Assembly: GCF_039539525.1 (NCBI RefSeq)
Contig: NZ_BAABDH010000041.1
Location: forward strand, 1 to 64,000
Reading direction: 5' to 3'
Origin: Hymenobacter algoricola
GTDB lineage: Bacteria > Bacteroidota > Bacteroidia > Cytophagales > Hymenobacteraceae
Length of the DNA: 64,000 nt
Position 1 is the stretch's first letter; the number at the start of each line of letters is the position of its first letter. This document shows, piece after piece, positions 31,319-38,962 of this stretch. The notes under the pieces are model-generated. The model was not told where the DNA came from. It saw only the letters and a program-made list of their open reading frames with translations, and ran no database searches. The position numbers were made by a program, and so were the translations under genes.

Positions 31319-31445
31319 GGTGGTTTTTAGGTAGTCGTTTTTAGTTTTTGGCCCGGGGGAGCGGAGGATTTGGTGCCGCCGCAACCACAAGTCAGTTGTT
31401 TAAACGAAAGACTGCGGCCAAAAACCAAAAACCACTCACCAAAAA

Positions 31446-33011
31446 CTACAAGCGGGCCAGCACCGCTTCGGCGCACCGCTCTCCGTCCATGGCCGCCGAC
31501 ACGATGCCGCCGGCAAAGCCGGCGCCTTCGCCGCAGGGAAACAGGCCCCGGATTTCGGGGTGCTGGAGCGTGTCCCGGTCGCGGGGGATGCGTACGGGGG
31601 CCGAAGTGCGGCTTTCCACGCCCACAATCTGGGCCGCGTTGGTGGCGTAGCCGGGAATCTTGCGGCCGAAGTCGCGGAAGCCCTGGCGCAGGCGGTCGGC
31701 CAGGCCCGCGCCCAGCACCTGCTCCATATCCACCGATACCAGCCCCGGCTGGTAGGAAGTTTCGAGCAGCTCGGCCGAGCGGGTGCCCTTGAGAAAGTCG
31801 CCGAGAAGCTGGGCCGGGGCGCGCTGGGTGGCGCCGGCCAGGGCGCAGGCCCGCTGCTCGATTTGCTGCTGCAGGCGCAGCCCCGCCAGCTCGCCGTACT
31901 GGGCCAGGTCCAGGTCTTCGAGTTCAATGGCCGTCACGATGCCCGAGTTGGCGAAGCGGGAGTCGCGGCGGCTGGGGCTCATGCCGTTCACTACCACCTC
32001 GCCCGGGGCCGTGGCGGCCGGCACGATAAAGCCGCCGGGACACATGCAGAACGAAAATACGCCCCGCTGCCGGCCCTGCCACTGGGTTTGGTGCACCAGC
32101 GCGTAGGAAGCCGCCGGCAGCGGCCCGCGGTCCTGCAAACGGTACTGGGCCTGATCGATGAGCTGCTGGGGGTGCTCCACGCGCACGCCCAGGGCGAAGG
32201 GCTTGGCCTCGATGCGCACCCCGCGCCGGTGCAGCAGCTCGTAGATGTCGCGGGCTGAGTGGCCGGTGGCCAGAATCACGGCGTCGGCTTCCAGGGTCTC
32301 GCCACGGGCCGTGACTACCCCGCGCAGGTGGTTCTGCGCCAGAATCAGGTCGTCCACCCGCGTATCGAAGCGCACTTCGCCGCCGGCCGCCAGAATACTT
32401 TCCCGCAGGGCGGCCACCACGGAGGGCAGCTTGTTGGTGCCGATGTGGGGGTGGGCATCGACGAGAATATCGGGGGTGGCGCCGTGCTGCACCAGCAGGC
32501 GCAGGATGCGCTGAATGTCGCCGCGCTTGGTGGCCCGGGTGTAGAGCTTGCCGTCGGAATAGGTGCCCGCCCCGCCCTCGCCGAAGCAGTAGTTGGAATC
32601 CGGGTTCACCACGTGCTCCTTATTGAGGGCGGCCAGGTCGCGGCGGCGGGTGCGCACGTCCTTGCCGCGCTCCAGCACAATGGGTTTCAGGCCCAGCTCG
32701 ATGCAGCGCAGCGCCGCAAACAGCCCCGCCGGCCCCGCGCCCACGATGAGCACCGAGCGGCGGGCCCGGCTCACGTCGGGGTACTGAAACCAGGGTCCGA
32801 ACGTATCGGCCGGGGGACGGCTGAGCCAGATGTCGGCCCGCAGGCGCACCAGCGGCTGGCGGCCGCGGGCGTCGATGCTGCGCTTGCGCAGGTGCACGAA
32901 GTCGGCCTCGCCGGGCTCCAGGCCCGTGGCTTCCAGCAGGGCGCGGTAGCGGGCAAACTCGTCGTAGGCTACTTCGGGCGGCAGCAGCACCTCAATTTCT
33001 CTCTTGGACAT
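31446..33011 (-). CDS. FAD-dependent dehydrogenase (COG2509 family)
   Basis: 521 residues. After an N-terminal extension (1-85) comes the dinucleotide-binding motif VLIVGAGPAGLFAALRCIELG, then YCFGEGGAGTYSDGKLYTR, ADAVILATGHSARDIYELLHRRG, CMCPGGFIVPAATAPGEVVVNGMSPS and a C-terminal FAD loop LFPCGEGAGFAGGIVSAAMDGERCAEA. The family (uncharacterised FAD-dependent dehydrogenases) has no agreed substrate. It has its own promoter at 33063-33094. Start MSKREIEVLLPPEVAYDE is the only plausible one. Confidence 0.93.
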   Translation of the reverse strand: MSKREIEVLLPPEVAYDEFARYRALLEATGLEPGEADFVHLRKRSIDARGRQPLVRLRADIWLSRPPADTFGPWFQYPDVSRARRSVLIVGAGPAGLFAALRCIELGLKPIVLERGKDVRTRRRDLAALNKEHVVNPDSNYCFGEGGAGTYSDGKLYTRATKRGDIQRILRLLVQHGATPDILVDAHPHIGTNKLPSVVAALRESILAAGGEVRFDTRVDDLILAQNHLRGVVTARGETLEADAVILATGHSARDIYELLHRRGVRIEAKPFALGVRVEHPQQLIDQAQYRLQDRGPLPAASYALVHQTQWQGRQRGVFSFCMCPGGFIVPAATAPGEVVVNGMSPSRRDSRFANSGIVTAIELEDLDLAQYGELAGLRLQQQIEQRACALAGATQRAPAQLLGDFLKGTRSAELLETSYQPGLVSVDMEQVLGAGLADRLRQGFRDFGRKIPGYATNAAQIVGVESRTSAPVRIPRDRDTLQHPEIRGLFPCGEGAGFAGGIVSAAMDGERCAEAVLARL

Positions 33012-33062
33012 AAGGCGAAAGGTTTCGAGCCTTTAAACCGGGGCAGTGAATGGGGGAAAGGG

Positions 33063-33094
33063 CAAAGATACGGCGGGCGGCATCTCCCCCCCAA
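33063..33094 (-). promoter_or_regulatory. Promoter of the flavoprotein gene
   Basis: On the minus strand TTG (plus 33092-33094), 21 bp, then TATCTTTG (plus 33063-33070), a full minus-7 match. Leader about 45 nt. Confidence 0.7.
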
Positions 33095-33132
33095 CCCCTT
33101 CTCCAAAAGATAGGGGGCTTAGAGTACCAACC

Positions 33133-33195
33133 AGAAGTCAGCCCGCGAGATACTTCGGCTGCGCAGACGCCAGATCAAGCCTGACGTTGTGCCTG
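33133..33195. repeat. Fragments of dispersed repeat family A
   Basis: GTCAGCCCGCGAGAT is the complement of part of the 5646-5738 element, and CGCCAGATCAAGC followed by GACGTT matches the centre of the 1226-1286 element. It lies just behind the thioesterase gene. Confidence 0.65.
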
Positions 33196-33211
33196 TTACG
33201 CTGCCATTCTC

Positions 33212-33601
33212 CTACTCCGCCAGAATCTTCACCGGGCGCTTGTCGGCGTCGATGGCGACGAAGGTGAACAGGCCGGTTACGGCCTTGGTGCGCTCCTCGG
33301 AGTACATCTGCTCCACGAACAGATCCACGCGCACCTGCAGGCTGGTGTTGCCCACGCGCACCACGTTGCCGATCAGCTCGACGAGCGTGCCGCCGGGTAT
33401 GGGGTGGGTGAAGTCGACCTTGTCGGAGGAGACGGTGACCATCTTCAGGCGGCTGAAGCGGGTGGCGCAGATGAAGGCCACCTCATCCATCATGTGCAGC
33501 GTGGCGCCGCCGAAGAGCGTGTCGTAGTGGTTGGTGGTGTTGGGAAATACGGCTTTGAAGATGCGGGTTTCGGCGCGGGCAATTTTCTCGTCGAGGCTCA
33601 T
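33212..33601 (-). CDS. Acyl-CoA thioesterase (hotdog fold), short form
   Basis: 129-residue single hotdog domain: VFPNTTNHYDTLFGGATLHMMDEVAFICATRFSRLKMVTVSSDKVDFTHPIPGGTLVELIG, with the N-H-x-x-T-x-F-G-G active-site pattern and Asp39 equivalent. It hydrolyses acyl-CoA in the cytoplasm. Start chosen at MSLDEKIARAETRIFK; a reading 51 codons longer is GC-rich nonsense. The nearest upstream signal is a cobalamin riboswitch 195 bp away on the same strand, an unusual partner for this family. Confidence 0.93.
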   Translation of the reverse strand: MSLDEKIARAETRIFKAVFPNTTNHYDTLFGGATLHMMDEVAFICATRFSRLKMVTVSSDKVDFTHPIPGGTLVELIGNVVRVGNTSLQVRVDLFVEQMYSEERTKAVTGLFTFVAIDADKRPVKILAE

Positions 33602-33795
33602 GAGAGGCGGAAAAAGGAAGGGAAGCAATACGCCCTTGCCGGATTTCGGAAAGCCCCGCGAACTGAGCAATAACGGGAATCGTCCGGCCGCACGACGAGC
33701 CCGGCCCGGCCGCACTGCCGCGGGCCGGAAAAGGCAGAAACCGTGCACCAGCACCCGATAAAGGCCTCATTTCGCGAAGGCAGCCTTACCAATAA

Positions 33796-33969
33796 GACGG
33801 AAGGCAGGTCTCCTGACTCGTAACATCTTCCCCGCCCTTCTCATCCCGCCGGAAGCGGGACAATGGGTTGCTGTGGGGGAAAACAAAGTCGTTACTTACA
33901 GTAGCGCGTCTGTCCGGGATTTGCACCCGGTTCCCTGTTCGGGGCGGAATTACCCGCCCACCTTCCGTC
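33796..33969 (-). promoter_or_regulatory. Cobalamin (AdoCbl) riboswitch
   Basis: Read on the minus strand: P1 arm GACGGAAGG (plus 33961-33969 complement), GAACAGGGAACCGGGTGCAA, ATCCCGGACAGACGCGCTACTGTAAG, and the B12 box GTCAGGAGACCTGCC (plus 33808-33822) followed by the P1 partner CCTTCCGTC (plus 33796-33804). This matches the conserved core of the cobalamin class. No TonB receptor, B12 biosynthesis gene, metE or ribonucleotide reductase follows; the next same-strand gene is a thioesterase 195 bp downstream. The 194 bp between contain GC-rich self-complementary patches that could form the expression platform. Confidence 0.95.
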
Positions 33970-34056
33970 GTCTGATGAATAAAATCCAGCAAAGGACAAC
34001 GGCGGCGAAGGTAGCGGTTTTGCGCGGCTGGCGGGGCCCCGGGCCGGGTTCCATGC

Positions 34057-34090
34057 AAAAGCCCCTTGCCGCGGGTCGGGTAAGGGGCTT
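34057..34090 (-). terminator. Intrinsic terminator
   Basis: AAGCCCCTT / AAGGGGCTT, a 9-bp stem with 14-base loop and A/T feet, separating the 110-residue hypothetical gene from the riboswitch. Confidence 0.85.
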
Positions 34091-34145
34091 GATCCGTAAC
34101 GAAGGAAGCGTGGGCGCGGGGCGGGGCGGCTGGGTGGGCGCGGGG

Positions 34146-34478
34146 CTACTCTGCCAGCTCCGCCGGGTCGGGGGCACTCCGGGAAGGGCCGGGGCTGTTT
34201 TTGCGGGGCCAGAACGCCTCCATCGACTGGTTGAACGAAGCCAGCACCTGGGCCCGCACTTCCCCCGAGCTGTGGCGCAGCAGCTTGCCGAGCATCTCCC
34301 GGTACATTTCGGTGGTTACCTCCAGCCCCTTGGCACTGACCAGGCCGTGGTGGAGCAGGTCGCAGTTGGTGGCCACCGACCGGGCGATGGAGTCCGCCAG
34401 GTCTTCCCGCGCCAGGTCGGCTTCTTTAAAGGATTGTTCCAAACGAGCGTTGATGGCGGGGGTGGGCTTCTGATCCAT
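34146..34478 (-). CDS. Hypothetical helical protein, 110 aa
   Basis: All-helical soluble protein (about 8-95) with SFKEADLAREDLADSIARSVATNCDLLHHGLVSAKGLEVTTEMYREMLGKLLRHSSGEVRAQVLASFNQSMEAFW, then a Pro/Ser-rich tail. No signal peptide or membrane segment. The start MDQKPTPAINAR is preferred over a 35-codon Pro-rich upstream extension. I do not recognise the family; a phasin-like helical bundle is a loose resemblance only. Confidence 0.75.
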   Translation of the reverse strand: MDQKPTPAINARLEQSFKEADLAREDLADSIARSVATNCDLLHHGLVSAKGLEVTTEMYREMLGKLLRHSSGEVRAQVLASFNQSMEAFWPRKNSPGPSRSAPDPAELAE

Positions 34479-34726
34479 GATCGAAAGAGAAGAGGGCGAT
34501 GGTGGAGGACTGAACCGAAAAGATGGTTTAACTGGTTCAGCTTGGCGGGCGGTTTTCGGCCGGTTTTGCGGCCAAGGCCCCACCGGAGGCAGCCACTATC
34601 GGCCGACTGCTGAGCGAATACGTAGTTTGCGGCCGGCTGGTTTAAACCCGCGCCGGGGCAGCCGACTGCCTATAGTGCCCCGCCTCGGCCGAAGCCGGCC
34701 TCTTTCGTCTTTATCCGCCCCCCGCG

Positions 34727-36049
34727 ATGCCCGCCTCCCGTACTGTCCCCGATCTGTCGTCTGCCGCGCGGCTGCGCTCCATCTTCAGCGGCTCGGTGGG
34801 CAACCTGGTGGAATGGTACGACTGGTACGTGTACTCGGCCTTTGCCCTGTATTTTGCCCCCGCGTTCTTCCCCAAGGGCAACCTCACGGCCCAGCTGCTC
34901 AACACGGCCGCCATCTTCGCCGTGGGCTTTCTGATGCGGCCCCTGGGCGGCTGGCTGATGGGCGTGTACGCCGACCGGCACGGGCGCAAGGCGGCCCTGC
35001 TGCTGTCGGTGCTGCTGATGTGCGCGGGTTCCCTGCTCATTGCCCTCACGCCCTCGTACCAGCGCATCGGCGTGGCGGCCCCCATCCTGCTGGTGGTGGC
35101 GCGGCTGGCCCAGGGGCTGAGCGTGGGCGGCGAGTACGGCACCTCGGCGACCTACCTCAGCGAAATGGCCGACGCCAAAAACCGGGGCTTCTACTCCAGC
35201 TTCCAGTACGTGACGCTCATTGCCGGGCAGCTGCTGGCCTTGCTGGTACAGCTGGGCCTGCAGCGGGTGCTCAGCCCCGGGCAGATGTACGCCTGGGGCT
35301 GGCGGGTACCGTTCGTGATTGGCGCGGCGGCCGCGGTTTCGGCCCTGTACCTGCGGCGCAGCATGGCCGAAACCGACGCTTTCGAGCAGCAGCGCCCGGT
35401 AGCGGCCGGCTCGGAAAAGCCGGCGGGCAAGCTGGCCGTGCTGCGGCGCTACCCGCGCGAGGTCTTCACCGTGGTGGGCATGACGCTGGGCGGCACCATT
35501 GCCTTTTACACCTTCACCAACTATGCCCAGAAGTTTCTGGTCAACACCTCCGGCTTCAGCAAGGCCGACGCCACGCTGATTTCCTTCGGGGCCCTGGCCG
35601 TCACCGTCGTCTTGCAGCCGCTGCTCGGGGCGCTGTCCGACCGGGTGGGGCGGCGGCCGGTGCTGCTGTTTTTCGGGGTGGGCGCCACGCTGGCCACGGT
35701 GCCGCTGCTCACGCTGCTGGGCCGCACCCACGACGCCTGGACGGCCTTCGGGCTGCTGCTCATCGGGCTGGTTATCGTCAGCGGCTACACCGCCATCAAC
35801 GCCATTGTGAAGGCCGAGCTGTTTCCGACCGAAATCCGGGCCCTGGGCGTGGGGCTGCCCTACGCGCTGACGGTGGCGTTGTTCGGCGGCTCGGCCGAGT
35901 ACGTGGCCCTGCAGGCCAAAGACCACGGCGTGGAAAGCTGGTACTACTGGTACGTGACGGCCTGCGCGGCCATTTCCCTGATCGTGTACCTGCGCATGCC
36001 CGACACGAAGCGCACCTCCCGCCTCGACGACGAGCCGCTGTCGATGTAG
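34727..36049 (+). CDS. MFS transporter, metabolite:H+ symporter (MHS/KgtP-like) family
   Basis: Twelve-helix inner membrane permease of 440 residues. The N terminus FSGSVGNLVEWYDWYVYSAFALYFAPAFFP is the hallmark of the MHS branch (alpha-ketoglutarate, citrate, proline/betaine, shikimate transporters). The loop-2/3 motif GVYADRHGRKAAL and the repeat in the second half ALSDRVGRRPVLLFF are intact, as is the SVGGEYGTSATYLSEMA segment. Substrate is probably a dicarboxylate or similar, but not determinable here. It stands alone before a DUF2911 gene. Confidence 0.94.
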   Translation: MPASRTVPDLSSAARLRSIFSGSVGNLVEWYDWYVYSAFALYFAPAFFPKGNLTAQLLNTAAIFAVGFLMRPLGGWLMGVYADRHGRKAALLLSVLLMCAGSLLIALTPSYQRIGVAAPILLVVARLAQGLSVGGEYGTSATYLSEMADAKNRGFYSSFQYVTLIAGQLLALLVQLGLQRVLSPGQMYAWGWRVPFVIGAAAAVSALYLRRSMAETDAFEQQRPVAAGSEKPAGKLAVLRRYPREVFTVVGMTLGGTIAFYTFTNYAQKFLVNTSGFSKADATLISFGALAVTVVLQPLLGALSDRVGRRPVLLFFGVGATLATVPLLTLLGRTHDAWTAFGLLLIGLVIVSGYTAINAIVKAELFPTEIRALGVGLPYALTVALFGGSAEYVALQAKDHGVESWYYWYVTACAAISLIVYLRMPDTKRTSRLDDEPLSM

Positions 36050-36162
36050 GGCGCGTGCAACGTCTGGGGCGCAGGCGGCGTCATCTGGCCGGAGGCCGGA
36101 CAAACAAATCCGGCCGTTCCTTCTTTTCAGGCCAACCATTCTCCCTCACTTCCCCACTACCC

Positions 36163-36696
36163 ATGCGAAACGCTGCTTCCCACTTCCTGCTGGCCGCCCT
36201 GCTGCTGCTGACCGGCTCCGCCTACGCCCAGGGCCAGAAGATGCCCGAAGACAAATCGAAGCGCCCGAGCCCGCCGGCTACGGCCACGGCCATGGTAGGT
36301 GGGGCCACGGTGACCATCGACTACAGCCGCCCGGCCATGAAGGGCCGCAAGGTGTTCGGCGGGCTGGTGCCCTACAACGCCGTGTGGCGCACCGGGGCCA
36401 ACGAAGCCACCACCTTCACCGTGGACAAGCCCGTGAAAATTGAAGGCCAGGCGCTGCCCGCCGGCAAGTACGCCCTGTTCGCCATTCCCGGCGCCACCGA
36501 GTGGACCATCGTCTTCAACAAGACCGCCAATCAGTGGGGCGCCTACGAGTACGACGCCAAGCAGGACGCGCTGCGCGTGAAGGTAAAAGCCAAAAAGACG
36601 GCCGCGCCGGTCGAGCAGTTCACCATCACAGCCGATAAGGCCGGTAAGGTGAGCCTGATGTGGGAAAACTCCCAGGCCGACTTTATGGTGAAATAG
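36163..36696 (+). CDS. DUF2911 secreted protein
   Basis: 177 residues. Signal peptide (1-22, TGSAYAQ). The DUF2911 domain follows: VTIDYSRPAMKGRKVFGGLVPYNAVWRTGANEATTFTVDKPVKIEGQALPAGKYALFAIPGATEWTIVFNK. This family is abundant in Bacteroidota and predicted to be periplasmic or secreted, with unknown function. A strong bidirectional hairpin follows the stop. Confidence 0.93.
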   Translation: MRNAASHFLLAALLLLTGSAYAQGQKMPEDKSKRPSPPATATAMVGGATVTIDYSRPAMKGRKVFGGLVPYNAVWRTGANEATTFTVDKPVKIEGQALPAGKYALFAIPGATEWTIVFNKTANQWGAYEYDAKQDALRVKVKAKKTAAPVEQFTITADKAGKVSLMWENSQADFMVK

Positions 36697-36730
36697 CTTC
36701 CAGCGCTGTCTTTCAGAAGGGCCGAAAAAA

Positions 36731-36773
36731 GTGGCCGCCGTTCCTTTGCTACCAGGCAAGGAACAGCGGCCAC
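36731..36773. terminator. Bidirectional hairpin between convergent genes
   Basis: GTGGCCGC-GTTCCTT / AAGGAAC-GCGGCCAC, 15 pairs with one mismatch, 11-base loop. There is no long T-tract. Confidence 0.7.
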
Positions 36774-36799
36774 ACTGCTTTCAGGGACCAGGAAAGCGC

Positions 36800-37051
36800 T
36801 TATCGAAGCCGCCGGGGATACTTCTTAACCGGCTTCGATTTCCGGGAAGGCCGATGGAAAAGCAGGATGGACCCCAGCAGCGCCCCGCAAACGTAAAGCA
36901 GCCAGACCGGATTGAGCGTGCCGTTTTTGCCCGGAACTGAGTGGATACCGCGCAACTGCCCCATCATTCCGCTGCTGACAAGCAATAGGCTCAGGGCCCC
37001 CAGCAGGTAGCGGCCGTACCGCTCAAGCCAGGTTCTGGTTTTGCGGATCAT
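36800..37051 (-). CDS. Small membrane protein, 83 aa
   Basis: Two predicted membrane helices (about 14-32 GRYLLGALSLLLVSSGMMG and 48-66 PVWLLYVCGALLGSILLFH) with Arg/Lys-rich ends. It follows the tryptophan dioxygenase gene by 9 bp on the same strand and is probably cotranscribed. I do not recognise the family. Confidence 0.7.
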   Translation of the reverse strand: MIRKTRTWLERYGRYLLGALSLLLVSSGMMGQLRGIHSVPGKNGTLNPVWLLYVCGALLGSILLFHRPSRKSKPVKKYPRRLR

Positions 37052-37060
37052 GCGGACCCC

Positions 37061-38056
37061 TCAGTGGTTGACCGGCGTTACCGCCCGCGCCTCTTCCAGA
37101 ATGCTTTCCACCCAGCCCTTGCCCCATTCTTCCAGGTCCTGCTCGGTCCAGAGCTGGGGGTAGAAGATGCGGCGCTGGAACTTGGGAGGCAGGTACTTTT
37201 TCCAGTTGGTGCCCCCGGTAGCGGCCAGGGCCGTCGGGTCGCGCTCCAGGTAGCGCACCGCCGACTTGTAGTGCATCAGGGGCCAGTTCACGTTCACGTT
37301 CACGTCGAGCTGCTTGAGGGCGCGCAGCAGGCGCGGGTGCTGCCGGTCCTCGGCCGACAGGCGCTGCACGGTGCTCCACACGTTCGTGTCGTGGTAGGCG
37401 GCGGCGTGGTCGGTCAGGTGCTGGCTGTACTTTTCCTCGAACTGCACCAGCGTCAGGGCCTTGGCGCCGGTTTCCTCGATGGTGGCGCCGGCTTTCCAGT
37501 AGATGCAGCCCATCAGCTCGTCGTGGGCGGCGGCGTCGCCCAGCAGGCGGCGCTTTTCCTGGTTGAGCAGGTTGCTCAGGTCGGTGCTGGCAATTTCAAT
37601 CATGCGGTACTGCACGCTCTGAAAGCCCGAGGCGGGCATCAGGGCCATGCGGAACTGCAGAAACTGCTGCTTGTCCATGCCGTCCACCATCACGTCGAAC
37701 GAGTTGATCAGGTTCTCGAAGTAGCGGTTGATGCGGCCCACGCGCAGGGCCAGCTCGCCCACGGTGGGTGCCGTCAGCTGCCCGATCTGCTCGTACTCGC
37801 ACAGGCAGAGCTTGAAGTAGAGCTCCGTAATCTGGTGGTACATGATAAAGATCCGCTCGTCGGGAATCAGCGTGAGCGGGCGCTGCAGGCTCAGCAGCGT
37901 GTCGAGCTCGATGTAGTCCCAGTAGTTGACGTAGTCGGCGTGGTACAGGCCTTCGAGGTAAGCAGCCAGGTCCTGACCATCAGCGGCATACTTCTGCTGA
38001 AGTCGGCGGAGCTGCTCAAATACGGCGGGCGAGAATTCGTCCTGGGTGGCGGGCAT
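37061..38056 (-). CDS. Tryptophan 2,3-dioxygenase
   Basis: Haem enzyme that opens the indole ring of L-tryptophan, giving N-formylkynurenine, first step of the kynurenine route. 331 residues, slightly longer than the usual 280. Motifs: VNYWDYIELDTLLSLQRPLT, DERIFIMYHQITELYFKLCLCEYEQI (with the active-site His of MYHQ), FQSVQYRMIE, and the C-terminal haem-ligand region VNVNWPLMHYKSAVRYLER, GGTNWKKYLPPKFQRRIFYPQLW. Start at MPATQDEFSP by family length. Other kynurenine pathway genes are not in view. Confidence 0.95.
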   Translation of the reverse strand: MPATQDEFSPAVFEQLRRLQQKYAADGQDLAAYLEGLYHADYVNYWDYIELDTLLSLQRPLTLIPDERIFIMYHQITELYFKLCLCEYEQIGQLTAPTVGELALRVGRINRYFENLINSFDVMVDGMDKQQFLQFRMALMPASGFQSVQYRMIEIASTDLSNLLNQEKRRLLGDAAAHDELMGCIYWKAGATIEETGAKALTLVQFEEKYSQHLTDHAAAYHDTNVWSTVQRLSAEDRQHPRLLRALKQLDVNVNVNWPLMHYKSAVRYLERDPTALAATGGTNWKKYLPPKFQRRIFYPQLWTEQDLEEWGKGWVESILEEARAVTPVNH

Positions 38057-38218
38057 GGGAGAAGGAAAGGGGTGGGAGTGGGGTGGGAGTGGATACAAAG
38101 AACGAAAAAGCCGCCGAATGCGCCAGGTCCAGGCAACTCTTCGGGGGCGGAGCGCATCTTTGGGCACAGTGGGCCCAGGGCCTGGTTCGGCCCCGGTCGG
38201 ACAAACTCCGGGCTCCGG

Positions 38219-38248
38219 TTGCTTTCCCGCCCGAAACCCCTACTTTTA
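38219..38248 (+). promoter_or_regulatory. Promoter of the serine dehydratase gene
   Basis: TTG at 38219-38221, 19 bp, TACTTTTA at 38241-38248 (7 of 8 to TAnnTTTG). It ends only 9 bp before the ATG, implying a very short leader. Confidence 0.65.
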
Positions 38249-38257
38249 GCCCGTCCT

Positions 38258-38938
38258 ATGGCTGAGAAAAGCAGTATTTTTGATATGATCGGGCCAGTGA
38301 TGATTGGGCCCAGCTCCTCGCACACCGCCGGGGTAGTCCGCATTGCCAGCGCCGCTATCCGCATTCTGGGCTCCTTGCCCACGCATGCCACCATCACCTT
38401 CTACAATTCCTTTGCCCGCACCTACGAGGGCCACGGCTCCGACCGCGCCATCGTGGCCGGCCTGCTGGGCATGGCCACCGACGACAAGCGCATCCGCGAG
38501 GCCTTCGACTACGCCAAGGAGGCCGGCCTGCAATACGTGTTTCAGAGCGTGGGCAACGCCAGCACCATGCACCCGAACACCATCCGCCTGCAGCTGCGCG
38601 ACGAGCGCAACGGCCACAGCGTGGAGGTCATCGGGCAAAGCCGGGGCGGGGGCGTGATTCGCATTGTGGAAGTCGATGGCTTTCCGTCCGACTTTTCCGC
38701 TTCCCTGCACACGCTTATTATTGACGCCGACGACCGCACCGGCTCCATTGCCTTTATTGCCTCCGTCATTGCCCACGACGACTGCAACATCGCCACGATG
38801 TTTGTGAGCCGCAAGGGCAAGAATGACGCGGCCCGGCAGTTTATCGAGATGGACTCGGGCCTGCGCGCCATTACCCTCGATTACCTGCGCCAGCTCAGCT
38901 GGGTGCAGCGCGTGACCTATATTCCGAACATTGACTAG
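38258..38938 (+). CDS. sdaAB: L-serine ammonia-lyase, iron-sulfur-dependent, beta subunit
   Basis: 226 residues: serine-dehydratase beta domain (1-145) starting MAEKSSIFDMIGPVMIGPSSSHTAGVVR with the SSSHTAG signature, then a C-terminal ACT domain (about 150-222) that binds an allosteric ligand in this family (SLHTLIIDADDRTGSIAFIASVIAHDDCNI). Together with an alpha subunit carrying the [4Fe-4S] cluster it deaminates serine to pyruvate. The alpha subunit gene is not within the window. It reads into a TolC gene 24 bp later. Confidence 0.93.
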   Translation: MAEKSSIFDMIGPVMIGPSSSHTAGVVRIASAAIRILGSLPTHATITFYNSFARTYEGHGSDRAIVAGLLGMATDDKRIREAFDYAKEAGLQYVFQSVGNASTMHPNTIRLQLRDERNGHSVEVIGQSRGGGVIRIVEVDGFPSDFSASLHTLIIDADDRTGSIAFIASVIAHDDCNIATMFVSRKGKNDAARQFIEMDSGLRAITLDYLRQLSWVQRVTYIPNID

Positions 38939-38962
38939 GTGCCTGAGACGACCTGACCGGCT

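Noticed and set aside
34477..36696. 739-codon frame across the permease and DUF2911 genes
   Set aside because: Only its last 177 codons (from 36163) are real; the rest is out of frame with the clear MFS permease.
37064..38938. 624-codon frame across tryptophan dioxygenase and the serine dehydratase
   Set aside because: Real only from 38258; the first part is antisense to the dioxygenase.
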